From positions 1 through 27,780 of the forward strand of contig DATIDQ010000149.1 of assembly GCA_035456205.1 (NCBI GenBank): a stretch of 27,780 nucleotides of DNA, written 5' to 3'. The first letter of the stretch is position 1, and each line of letters begins with the position of its first letter. This stretch comes from UBA7239 sp035456205. Its GTDB lineage: Bacteria; Pseudomonadota; Gammaproteobacteria; Pseudomonadales; UBA7239. The position numbers and the translations under genes were made by a program. This document shows positions 15,824 to 23,356 of the stretch, one piece after another. The notes beneath the pieces are model-generated. The model saw nothing but the letters and a program-made list of their open reading frames with translations. It was not told where the DNA came from and did not search any database.

Positions 15824-17188
15824 TTATTTGGCAGGTTTAAGCCGGTAACGGACTTGTATATCGCCAACTGGCGGCATAACCCCCGTGCCGGCAAATGTCT
15901 GGTTAACCACCGGAACATTATTCGTCATTGCCTCAATGTCCAGCGTCAGCAATAACGTCAATAAAGTAATTTTAAATTCGTTGCGCGCAAAAAAACGTCC
16001 AGGGCAGATATGTGAGCCAGCGCCAAATGCATAGCTGACCGTTTTCAGCTTTTCATTTTTATACGAAAATTCAGGATTGTTGATGTGGCGATCCCATTTG
16101 AACCGTTCCGGCTCTGGAAAAACCTCTGCACTTAGCTGGGACCAACGCGGGTAAACGGCCAGAAAATCCCCTTTTTTAACCGATAATGTTTCACCGCTAT
16201 GCAGAAGAAAATCCAGATCATCCGGCGTTTGTCGCATATTCATAACACTGGTTGTCAGACGCAAGGCTTCTTCGGTAATGCTATCAATATTTTTCATGTC
16301 TGCCATCAACTCATTAGTCAGCTTCGGCAAACCATGCTCAGTAACTTCATAGTCTTTTTGTAAAAGACTATTGATATCACTCATGATGGCGTCGCTTACC
16401 TCCTTGTTCTGCAGCATGATGGAAATAATCCAGAACATCGCATTGACTGTGTTGGTATTTGTTACCCAGAACATGGCAAAAGTCAGCGCTGAACGCTGAA
16501 ACGGACACAGATTGACTTTGTCATAAAGTTCATATCTGGCCACCATGAACGGATTTCGATTTCTGTCAGTTTTTTCCGTCGCTTTCAGCAAGCGTTTCCT
16601 GGCTTTTACCGCCTTCGGAAAAAGAAAGGAGGGCATATTATTTAACAGAAAGTGCGTGTAGGAATCGAAGTCACGAAAATCTGTATAATCACTTTCCCCA
16701 AGTAAATCCTTACCAAAAATTGCATTGCTACCCGCAATAAATATCAGTCGTCCTGCAAAATCATATAATCCATTAACCTGGTACTCCGCCGTCACTTCTT
16801 TGAACAGCTGATCTTCCAGTGCAGCTTGCATATGCCGGTTATAGGGTTCCAGTTTATTTTTTTTCAATTCATCCTTGATAATGCCAAATTCCGTATCTGA
16901 CAAATTCACGTAGGTATCAGCGCTTATACCGAATGCATTGCGTGAGGCATCAATGAACACTTGTTGCGTCCCCAGCATTTTATCTGCAGCCCTGAAAAAA
17001 TGATCAATATCATGCGGATTAACCAACAGGGTGATGGTCTTGTTCCCGAGTTGCAGCTTGAAAACATCACCATATTCCCGTTGGCATGCATCGATAAAAT
17101 TGTCACAGTCGCCCATAAACCTCAGGCCGTGACCCACAAAGGGTAAATGACCACCTTTAACGCGTTTTGCCGTCACCCGATTAGTCAT
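15824..17188 (-). CDS. Cytochrome P450, CYP7/CYP8-like
   Basis: 454 aa. Heme-binding FGAGSHICPG (388-397, Cys395 as axial ligand), ExxR at Glu307-Arg310, and PERF. The sequence tracks the animal CYP7/CYP8 (sterol hydroxylase and prostacyclin synthase) clan rather than usual bacterial P450s. The start resembles PLIGHALEF...YGDVF; the I-helix FWVTNTNTVNAMFW (240-253) aligns with the WASQxNTxPAxFW motif of CYP7A1/CYP8; and the heme region continues PGRFFARNEFK like CYP8B1 and CYP7B. The usual acid-alcohol pair of the I-helix is not obvious, as in that clan. There is no N-terminal membrane anchor, so it is probably soluble, needing ferredoxin partners that are not encoded here. AAGGAG lies six bases before the ATG. 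It is divergent from a TetR gene sharing an operator. Confidence 0.9.
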   Translation of the reverse strand: MTNRVTAKRVKGGHLPFVGHGLRFMGDCDNFIDACQREYGDVFKLQLGNKTITLLVNPHDIDHFFRAADKMLGTQQVFIDASRNAFGISADTYVNLSDTEFGIIKDELKKNKLEPYNRHMQAALEDQLFKEVTAEYQVNGLYDFAGRLIFIAGSNAIFGKDLLGESDYTDFRDFDSYTHFLLNNMPSFLFPKAVKARKRLLKATEKTDRNRNPFMVARYELYDKVNLCPFQRSALTFAMFWVTNTNTVNAMFWIISIMLQNKEVSDAIMSDINSLLQKDYEVTEHGLPKLTNELMADMKNIDSITEEALRLTTSVMNMRQTPDDLDFLLHSGETLSVKKGDFLAVYPRWSQLSAEVFPEPERFKWDRHINNPEFSYKNEKLKTVSYAFGAGSHICPGRFFARNEFKITLLTLLLTLDIEAMTNNVPVVNQTFAGTGVMPPVGDIQVRYRLKPAK

Positions 17189-17225
17189 GTCAAGCTCCTT
17201 GCTTCAGCAGCTGTTTGTATTTCAA

Positions 17226-17254
17226 TTGACTGATAGTATACATAAAATTATAAT
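17226..17254 (+). promoter_or_regulatory. Sigma-70 promoter for the TetR-family gene
   Basis: TTGACT (17226-17231) and a perfect TATAAT (17249-17254) are separated by exactly 17 bp and point at the TetR gene, whose ATG is at 17302. TATAAT can also be read on the minus strand at 17252-17247 toward the P450 gene, but without a convincing -35 box. Confidence 0.75.
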
Positions 17255-17263
17255 ATGTATACT
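17235..17263. promoter_or_regulatory. Probable TetR operator between P450 and tetR genes
   Basis: A perfect 9-bp inverted repeat, AGTATACAT (17235-17243) and ATGTATACT (17255-17263), around an 11-bp AT spacer. One arm lies in the promoter spacer and the other directly after the -10 box, so a bound dimer would block the tetR promoter and probably the divergent P450 promoter. Position and symmetry are typical of TetR autoregulatory sites. Confidence 0.75.
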
Positions 17264-17301
17264 TTGTGCACATTAACAGGCTATTTGTATATCATCCAGA
17301 C

Positions 17302-17916
17302 ATGGCCAGAACAGCGTTACAAGCACCGGAGACCCAAAGCTATCCCACGATCGAAGAGGTTAACCAAAACCGTCTTCTGGATGCGTGTGTTCACGCCGTA
17401 GATCAATATGGGCTGCGCGACTTGCAAATGAGTCATGTCATTGAGGCGTCCGGGCTCTCGCGGCGAACCACCTATAAATATTTCAAAAACAAATCAGCCC
17501 TTGTAAATGCGGCTTACTTGCGAGAGGCAATTCGCTTGTTTGAGGGCGCCAGAAAGGAAGTCTCGGCATGCTCTACCGTTGAGGATATTTTTGTCTATTC
17601 ATTTTTATACATTTACCAGCACCTGCCAGAGAATCCCCTGATGCGTGAGCTGATTGATCACAATCAGGAACTTGTCAAAAATCTTGATGTGAAAAAAAAT
17701 CTTGAAGATGTTGTGACTGGATTGGCGCCGGGCTCAATACTCATGAAAAACCAGAATATAAAACGGGATATGGTCAGCCTGTCCGAATACTGGGTGCAGG
17801 TGATACTTTCCTTTTTACTTATGCGCAGTGGCGAAAATAAATCTTTGGCGGATATAGAAGCGTATGTAAGAAAGCGTTTCGTCCCCGGTCTTTGTCTTGA
17901 TGAATACACTGAATGA
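17302..17916 (+). CDS. TetR/AcrR-family transcriptional regulator
   Basis: 204 aa from ATG 17302; a GTG at 17266 in the same frame overlaps the operator-promoter region and is unlikely. The N-terminal helix-turn-helix is clear: RLLDACVHAVDQYGLRDLQMSHVIEASGLSRRTTYKYF is split over the expected helices (residues about 24-61), with the TTYKYFKNKSAL recognition-helix end typical of TetR. The rest is helical and variable, as expected for the ligand and dimer domain. It is divergent from the P450 gene across a strong dyad operator and is followed by an SDR gene 40 bp downstream, so it likely represses its own gene, the P450 and the SDR. The inducer might be the P450 substrate, a lipid or sterol; this is inference. 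Confidence 0.9.
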   Translation: MARTALQAPETQSYPTIEEVNQNRLLDACVHAVDQYGLRDLQMSHVIEASGLSRRTTYKYFKNKSALVNAAYLREAIRLFEGARKEVSACSTVEDIFVYSFLYIYQHLPENPLMRELIDHNQELVKNLDVKKNLEDVVTGLAPGSILMKNQNIKRDMVSLSEYWVQVILSFLLMRSGENKSLADIEAYVRKRFVPGLCLDEYTE

Positions 17917-17956
17917 CCATATAACGTTACAAGTCGATATTACATATGGAGCGATA

Positions 17957-18973
17957 ATGAATAAAAAAGTATTACTGACAGGCGCCTTTGGCAATATCGG
18001 CAGCCTGGCAATTCGTGAGTTGTTGTCACAGGGCTACAGTGTTGTTGCCTTTGATAAAGATGGCCCCATCACGCGAAAAAACGCCAAATCTTTCGCCGAT
18101 ACAGGCATTACTATTGTCTGGGGCGATATAACAGTCAGACAGGATATTGAATCAGCATTGCAAGGTGTAGATGCCGTGATTCATCTGGCTGGTATTATTC
18201 CGCCCTTGTCAGAAAGCCATCCAGCATTGTGCAACGCAGTGAATGTTGAAGGTACGCGTTACATCATTGAAACGATGGAAAAATCTTCGTCGCTAAAGCG
18301 ATTGGTGTTTGCTTCTTCAATTGCTGTATATGGAAACCAGCAATGGCGCAATACGCCACCGCTGAAAGCCTCTACCCCGGTTTCACCAGACGACACCTAC
18401 GGCAAAAGCAAAGCGGATTGTGAGGCCATGCTGCAATCGTCTTCACTCGACTGGAGCATCATGCGTATAGCCGCTTGCCCACCGGTCAACATCAGGAACA
18501 TGGATTCATTCAAGGGCAATCCCGTCTTTGAATTCCATCCGGATAGCCGGCTGGAAGTTATCCACCCGGCAGACGCAGCACTCGCTTTTGTTAATGCTGT
18601 TTCCTGCAATGAAGCGATTGGAAAAATATTGTTGTTAGGTGGGGGCGCCGGAAACCAGTTGACATATCAGCAGCAATTCAGCTCCATGTTGACTGCCATT
18701 GGCCAGAACCCTTTGCCAAGAGAAGTTTTCCAGATGAAAGAGCCGATAGAATTTTATGGCGACTGGATTGATACGGAAGAAAGTCAGCGCCTGTTGCAAT
18801 TCCAGCGTCACAGCGTGCAGCAGCAACATCAGGATTTCTGGCATTCTTTCGGTTTTGTCAGATACATCCTGTTGTTATTCAAGCCACTTGCACCGCTGGT
18901 ATCCTGGGCGATAAAACAAAGTTCACCGTATTATCAAAATAAAATAATCCGTAAGGCAGAAGTGCAGCCATGA
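17957..18973 (+). CDS. NAD-dependent epimerase/dehydratase (extended SDR)
   Basis: 338 aa from ATG 17957, with GGAG six bases upstream. Rossmann motif GAFGNIG at 9-15, acidic Asp33 at the end of the second strand (favouring NAD over NADP), HLAGIIPP near 77-83, catalytic Ser120/121 and the pair Tyr148-Gly-Lys-Ser-Lys152. The extended-SDR class includes sugar-nucleotide epimerases, 3-beta-hydroxysteroid dehydrogenase/isomerases and reductases; the neighbouring P450 makes an alcohol or sterol substrate attractive, but the sequence does not decide. The C-terminus has hydrophobic residues (YILLLFKPLAPLVSWAI, about 310-326) that could touch the membrane, as in 3-beta-HSD relatives. It overlaps the next gene by 4 bp (ATGA). 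Confidence 0.88.
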   Translation: MNKKVLLTGAFGNIGSLAIRELLSQGYSVVAFDKDGPITRKNAKSFADTGITIVWGDITVRQDIESALQGVDAVIHLAGIIPPLSESHPALCNAVNVEGTRYIIETMEKSSSLKRLVFASSIAVYGNQQWRNTPPLKASTPVSPDDTYGKSKADCEAMLQSSSLDWSIMRIAACPPVNIRNMDSFKGNPVFEFHPDSRLEVIHPADAALAFVNAVSCNEAIGKILLLGGGAGNQLTYQQQFSSMLTAIGQNPLPREVFQMKEPIEFYGDWIDTEESQRLLQFQRHSVQQQHQDFWHSFGFVRYILLLFKPLAPLVSWAIKQSSPYYQNKIIRKAEVQP

Positions 18974-19410
18974 ACGCGCTCAAGGCGTTTGCACGAATCT
19001 TTGTATTGGTCACCGGCATCATCTGGAGCGGTTACGGCGTTGCGGTGTTGTTCTATCCGGAAATTATTTCCACCATCACCGGCATCGGTATCGATAACTG
19101 GCCCGCGCGGCTGGAAGTGCAAGCCTGGTACCTCGTGACGGAAGTCGCACTCGGTATGTTGTCGTGGTTCGCATTCAAAAATCCGCAGCGTTATCTGCGT
19201 ATCACACTGTTGATCTGGCTGGTGGCTTTCACACAACTGGTGCTGTTCCGTTTCATCGGCACCTGGTATCACAACGGCTACTTCGATATCCGCGTCGGCG
19301 CTGCACACTTGCCGTACAGCTATCACATCGCGACAGCGTGGTTTTATGAATTGCCGAGCATGTTGATATTTGCTTTCCTGTGGTTGAAGCGGGATACAAT
19401 CGCCCCCTGA
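18970..19410 (+). CDS. Small four-helix membrane protein, unknown function
   Basis: 146 aa with four hydrophobic helices, roughly residues 8-28, 50-66, 75-96 and 115-138. I do not recognise the family firmly; the overall size and the helix-1 pattern GYGVAVLFYPE resemble small DUF4345-like membrane proteins. The ATG lies inside the SDR stop (ATGA), a classic coupled arrangement, so the two products are probably made together and may work together at the membrane. Charged and aromatic residues between helices 3 and 4 (RFIGTWYHNGYFDIRVGAAH, about 94-113) form the largest loop. No known catalytic motif is seen. Confidence 0.8.
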   Translation: MNALKAFARIFVLVTGIIWSGYGVAVLFYPEIISTITGIGIDNWPARLEVQAWYLVTEVALGMLSWFAFKNPQRYLRITLLIWLVAFTQLVLFRFIGTWYHNGYFDIRVGAAHLPYSYHIATAWFYELPSMLIFAFLWLKRDTIAP

Positions 19411-19446
19411 ACCACGCAGCAGCACAAACAGAACAGGATATTTGTC

Positions 19447-20706
19447 ATGAAGAGAGACCTCACCGATTTCAGCCGCGCGCAGTTGGCACAATTAGGCCGC
19501 GAATACATGCTGGCGGCGCAATTCAATAGTCGCACAGGCTATGCAGCATTGCGCATGAAACACGGCGATGAATCTTACAAAGAAATTGCGATCACCAACT
19601 GGTTGGCGGTGAGCCCGGTGTACACACAGCGCATGCAAAAAGCGATGGGCTTTGCCGGTGGTACAGGTGTGCCGACCATCTTCAAAGGCTTGCAACTGGA
19701 ATGCGGTTTTACCCACCAGTATTTTGACGTGCATTTCGAAGTGTTTTCGCCGGACAAAGGGCGCTTCTGGTTAAAAAGTTGTGGCCCGTTGCTGGAAACA
19801 GAACCGCGCGGTGAAGCTGCGGTAAAAGTGATGTGCCACGATATTGAAGATCCGACGTTTGATGGCACGGCTATCGCCACCAATCCGCGTGCGCGCGTGC
19901 GCCCCGTGCATCGTCCGCCGCGCTTGCCGACTCACACTGGCAACCACTGTGAGTGGAATGTTTTTATTGATTACGATGCCGAACCATTGACCGAACCTGC
20001 CGTCACCACCGTGATGCGCGGCACAAAACTGGCGCAAGTGGTGATTGCGCGCCCGGCAAGTCGTGAAGCGGGTGGGCTGGAAGATTATTCGGGGCCAGTG
20101 TTTGAACAACTGCAACTGGAACAATTATCGCATGCGGCGCTGGTGGTGATCTGCAAGGAAATGGCGATACAAAATCACTTGTTGATTAACAGTCTGATGA
20201 TCGCGATTGCAGAAAAATATGGCGCAGAAGCGGCGCACGCGGTGGCAGAGTTCCAGATGACCGGCAGCGGCTGGGTGATGAGTAATCGCTTGCGCGACTG
20301 GCTCGGCCATAAAGCAGACAGCGGCATCGATGCCATCATCGATGTGTGCGCCATCCATCCTGCGTTCCAACCCTGCGAGTATCACGCCATCGCTATCGAA
20401 AAAACCGGTGCAAATTCCGCTTCATTCCAGCTTCTGGATTGCGCGGCACTACACGAAAAAGAAGAACTGTCTTTGGGCTGGTTTGCTGCCTTGCAGCGCG
20501 GCCAGACTGCTGGCCTGGAAGCGATCATGAAAGGTGTTGATCCGCGTGCGCGTCTGGTTGCGCGCGATGCCGATATTCTGGCGTGGGATATTGTTATCGA
20601 TGACGTGTTAACTGAATCAGCTGATCCATTGGCCGTACAAATTGCCAAAGGCACGGTGTTGTACCAGACCAAACTGGAAGACCATATCCAGCTTTTGCAA
20701 ATGTAG
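19447..20706 (+). CDS. Uncharacterised 419-aa soluble protein
   Basis: Start at ATG 19447, with AGGA about 9 nt upstream. No signal peptide and no membrane helix. I do not recognise the family. The N-terminal part is helical (DFSRAQLAQLGREYMLAAQFNSRTGY), followed by a mixed segment with Cys and His residues (ECGFTHQYFDVHFEVF near 82-97, KVMCHDIEDPTFDG near 126-139, HCEWNVF near 166-172) that could bind metal or hold a catalytic thiol, then a long helical C-terminal half. The duplicated style of the two halves (CxxH contexts followed by acidic DIEDP or DVCAIHP stretches) hints at an internal repeat, but this is weak. It follows the small membrane protein by 36 bp on the same strand, so it may share the TetR-linked transcript. 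Confidence 0.75.
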   Translation: MKRDLTDFSRAQLAQLGREYMLAAQFNSRTGYAALRMKHGDESYKEIAITNWLAVSPVYTQRMQKAMGFAGGTGVPTIFKGLQLECGFTHQYFDVHFEVFSPDKGRFWLKSCGPLLETEPRGEAAVKVMCHDIEDPTFDGTAIATNPRARVRPVHRPPRLPTHTGNHCEWNVFIDYDAEPLTEPAVTTVMRGTKLAQVVIARPASREAGGLEDYSGPVFEQLQLEQLSHAALVVICKEMAIQNHLLINSLMIAIAEKYGAEAAHAVAEFQMTGSGWVMSNRLRDWLGHKADSGIDAIIDVCAIHPAFQPCEYHAIAIEKTGANSASFQLLDCAALHEKEELSLGWFAALQRGQTAGLEAIMKGVDPRARLVARDADILAWDIVIDDVLTESADPLAVQIAKGTVLYQTKLEDHIQLLQM

Positions 20707-20740
20707 ATTAAATACGCGAGCCCTATTAAATGCGCAAGCG

Positions 20741-21322
20741 CTATGCCTTTGGCGCGGTGGCAGCAAAATGCGGGCACTGCCGAATATCATTGAGAAATCT
20801 TTGCAGATTCGCCAAGCCATCCAGCGTGAAACGGTTACGGAACAGCGCCCAATCGATAAAGCAGGCAATGCGCAATTCGCCATCGTTGTAGGGCGTTTGT
20901 GTCGCAAATGTCATTTTGTCCAGTTCGGCCAGGCCGGTGTGCAGCCGCGATTGCTGGCGCGCTACATAAGCACTCTGTTGCGCAGTCACACCGTCTTTCT
21001 CGAGATAGAACAGGTTGATCGCCGTATCCAGCAACGTGTTGGCCGTGCAGAAAGTATTAAATGCGCTGAGTGTGTTGCGCGCATCATTGAAAAACGTATC
21101 GCCGCTACATTCACGCACATATTTCAGGATCGCGCTCGAATCGGTCAGCATTTTTTGCTGGCCATGTTCACTGTATTTAAGAAACGGCACTTTCTGTGTA
21201 GGCGATAACTTCGCACTGCCGGCGGCATCCGTTTCTACCAACGTGAACGGAATATTATTTTCCAGTAACACAATGCGAATGTGGCGCACAAAAGGTGAGG
21301 TATAACTGCCGTAGAGTTCCAT
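20741..21322 (-). CDS. Glutathione S-transferase family protein
   Basis: 193 aa. The N-terminal thioredoxin-like domain is plain: MELYGSYTSPFVRH with Ser9 at the position of the catalytic Ser/Cys, the cis-proline loop VPFL (Pro46) and the glutathione-binding Asp61-Ser62 in LTDSSAILKY. The helical C-terminal domain (about 85-190) is complete. It resembles small bacterial GSTs of the YibF/stringent-starvation-like group; a precise substrate cannot be named. The gene is convergent with the uncharacterised 419-aa gene, 34 bp apart, and divergent from the membrane-anchored flavoprotein gene. The ATG at 21322 has only a weak ribosome site. Confidence 0.88.
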   Translation of the reverse strand: MELYGSYTSPFVRHIRIVLLENNIPFTLVETDAAGSAKLSPTQKVPFLKYSEHGQQKMLTDSSAILKYVRECSGDTFFNDARNTLSAFNTFCTANTLLDTAINLFYLEKDGVTAQQSAYVARQQSRLHTGLAELDKMTFATQTPYNDGELRIACFIDWALFRNRFTLDGLANLQRFLNDIRQCPHFAATAPKA

Positions 21323-21450
21323 GATGCTGACTCGCTGATGGATAGTGTCAGGAGTTTAGCAGAAGAACTTATCTCGCCCATGATGTTGTTGCAAATACGG
21401 GTTTGCTATAGCATCGCCGCCGCACAAAAAGGTAGCAGTAAAAACATCAC

Positions 21451-21466
21451 AAGGAGTTCCTATCAA
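21451..21466 (+). promoter_or_regulatory. Ribosome binding site ahead of a probable ATC start
   Basis: A perfect AAGGAG (21451-21456) lies five bases before ATC at 21462-21464. No ATG, GTG or TTG exists in this frame between the upstream stop at 21381 and GTG 21561, yet the frame from the ATC encodes a membrane helix joined to the flavoprotein. The site therefore argues for ATC initiation, or for a sequence error in an ATG. Confidence 0.55.
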
Positions 21467-23324
21467 CATCCTCTCTTTCTTCGTCCTCGTTTTCTTCATC
21501 AGCGCAATTATTTTTTTCGCGTGGTGGTACAGCAAGCACGACAGAGAATCCGCCCCGTTCGTGCGCGCACGACAGCGCTCGTTTCTCGGCGCACACTCCA
21601 CGGTGCGCGTCTCACGCAAAGGCTGGCGCAACTGGAGTCGGGAGCTCGAATGTCGACCCGGACGCCTCTACTGCGATTTGCCCGGCGGCACACATCCATC
21701 GCCGCGCAGTCTCGAAGATCTGCAAGCGATCGTGCGCGACGCACTCGCACTCGGTGTGTCGGTGCGCGCGTTTGGCTCCTCGCATTCCTGGGCTGCACTC
21801 TGCCCGGTAGATGGCGGTTTCCTCGTCGACAATCGCATGATCGGCGCGGTGGGCGATCGTTACGAACTCAGTGTGACACCGCCGAGTGCCGACGGCACGC
21901 GTAAGGCCGTCGCCACCTGCCCGCCCGGACTCATCTCGAAAGAATTCGAGGACTGGCTCTGGGATATGGGTTACACGCTGCCATCCAGCGCCTTTGAAGA
22001 TTGTTTCACCATGGGCGGTATGGCGGCCACCGCAACGCACGGTGTCGGCATCGACATCCCGACCCTGTCCGACATGGTCGTCGGTGTCACTTTTATCGAT
22101 GGTCTCGGCGAAGTGCGTCACTGGAACCGCGAGACGGCGACGCCCGACGAGCTCGCGGCAGCCCAGTGTTCACTCGGCTGCCTAGGCCTCGTCTACTCCT
22201 ATTCGTTCGAGGTGGAACCGCGCTATGAAGTCATCTCGGACGCTTTTGTCCTGCCCTACGATTCGCTGTTCGCCGACACTGATGAGGCACGCAAGCGACT
22301 GCGCGAGTTGCACGAGAGCTACGCCACGGTGGAGATCTTCTGGTGGCCGTACGTGTTCTCAAAGCTGCCGTTCTTCTCGAAGTTCGCGGTCAACCCCGAA
22401 CTCTGGATCCTCACTACGCGCCGACTGACCACAGAGACAGAGAAGCTGCGGCCGCGCAGTCGCTTGCACAAGTGGCTGCTCTTTAACGTGCTCGATCTCC
22501 CCATGATGATTTTCGGCGGCTACTTCACACGTTTTCTCGTACGGCATCGTGCGCTGGTGTGCCTGTTACCGCTCTCCACCGCCTTCACCCGAGCGTGGGT
22601 GAACCGACGCCGCGGTCCACAGCGGCTGCCGCAGTACGACGCCAACCACCTCGTCAACGCGGCGGGCGTGGAGTGGGTGCTCTGCCAGGCTATCGAGTGG
22701 AACATGCCCTTTCGACCGGCGGCGGCAGACGATGAGAGCGACGGTTTCGAGCGCGTGCGCAAGGCCTTTGCCACGTTGCGCACGATGGTGGAGGAGGCGC
22801 TCGAGCAATACGTCTGGCACGACCCGCGCGCCACCCCGGTGACCGTGGCCATCGAGATGCGCACACTTGCGGCTAGCAGCGCGCTATTGTCGCCCGGCTA
22901 CCAACCGCCTGAAACGCGGCAGCATGTGCGCTACGCAGCGCCCGAAGTTGTCACCGCCGCGCGCCACCCGGCCTGGGAGGCGTTCGCGCACGAGGCAAAT
23001 ATCCGCTTCACCACGGATCGCGCGTCCTTCGGCAACCAGGTGCGCCCACACCTTGCAAAAGAAGCACGGGACTATCCGCATCCCGAGTTCGGCTCAGGCG
23101 GTATGACCGATTACATGCGTGCGCAGTACATCGCCGCCGGCACGTGGCAACGCTTTCTCGCTGTGCGTGAGGCGGTTGATCCCGAAGGCGTGTTCCTCAA
23201 TCCGTTCCTGCGCGAATGGTTCTATGGCGAGGAACAGCGTGTAGCGTTATCGGACATCCAGAACCAGGTACACGGTTTTCAGCAGCAGAATGGAAAAGAT
23301 CGATCCGACGTATTGGTGTCATAA
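21462..23324 (+). CDS. Membrane-anchored FAD-binding aldonolactone-oxidase-like protein
   Basis: 620 aa if read from ATC 21462; the first ordinary start is GTG 21561 (587 aa), which has no ribosome site. The extra 33 residues give a strong helix (NILSFFVLVFFISAIIFFAWWY) then a basic stretch, an N-terminal anchor. The main body is a VAO/PCMH-type FAD domain: PSPRSLEDLQAIV, AFGSSHSW (His108 in the long numbering, at the place where relatives link FAD covalently), and FTMGGMAATATHGVG. The C-terminal part matches the D-arabinono-1,4-lactone oxidase domain (RPHLAKE where relatives have RPHWGK, then DPEGVFLNPF near the end). Family members oxidise aldonolactones or related alditols and sterols with O2. 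The substrate is unknown. The gene is more GC-rich than those before it. Confidence 0.83.
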   Translation: MNILSFFVLVFFISAIIFFAWWYSKHDRESAPFVRARQRSFLGAHSTVRVSRKGWRNWSRELECRPGRLYCDLPGGTHPSPRSLEDLQAIVRDALALGVSVRAFGSSHSWAALCPVDGGFLVDNRMIGAVGDRYELSVTPPSADGTRKAVATCPPGLISKEFEDWLWDMGYTLPSSAFEDCFTMGGMAATATHGVGIDIPTLSDMVVGVTFIDGLGEVRHWNRETATPDELAAAQCSLGCLGLVYSYSFEVEPRYEVISDAFVLPYDSLFADTDEARKRLRELHESYATVEIFWWPYVFSKLPFFSKFAVNPELWILTTRRLTTETEKLRPRSRLHKWLLFNVLDLPMMIFGGYFTRFLVRHRALVCLLPLSTAFTRAWVNRRRGPQRLPQYDANHLVNAAGVEWVLCQAIEWNMPFRPAAADDESDGFERVRKAFATLRTMVEEALEQYVWHDPRATPVTVAIEMRTLAASSALLSPGYQPPETRQHVRYAAPEVVTAARHPAWEAFAHEANIRFTTDRASFGNQVRPHLAKEARDYPHPEFGSGGMTDYMRAQYIAAGTWQRFLAVREAVDPEGVFLNPFLREWFYGEEQRVALSDIQNQVHGFQQQNGKDRSDVLVS

Positions 23325-23330
23325 GACGAA

Positions 23331-23356
23331 GGCGGCACCTCAAAACAGATGCCGCC
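23331..23356. terminator. Stem-loop between convergent flavoprotein and pduT genes (weak terminator candidate)
   Basis: Arms GGCGGCA (23331-23337) and TGCCGCC (23350-23356) with a 12-nt loop lie across the 15-bp gap between two convergent stop codons and overlap the pduT stop. No T-run follows the stem on either strand, so an intrinsic terminator is only suggested by position. Confidence 0.4.

Noticed and set aside
19447..20706. Assignment of the 419-aa protein to ATC hydrolase or GTP cyclohydrolase II families
   Set aside because: Cys and His residues are present, but the defining motifs of these families could not be recognised.
21338..21904. Plus-strand open frame of 188 codons before the flavoprotein
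   Set aside because: It overlaps the flavoprotein in another frame, and its Arg-rich product is typical of a frame shadow in GC-rich DNA.
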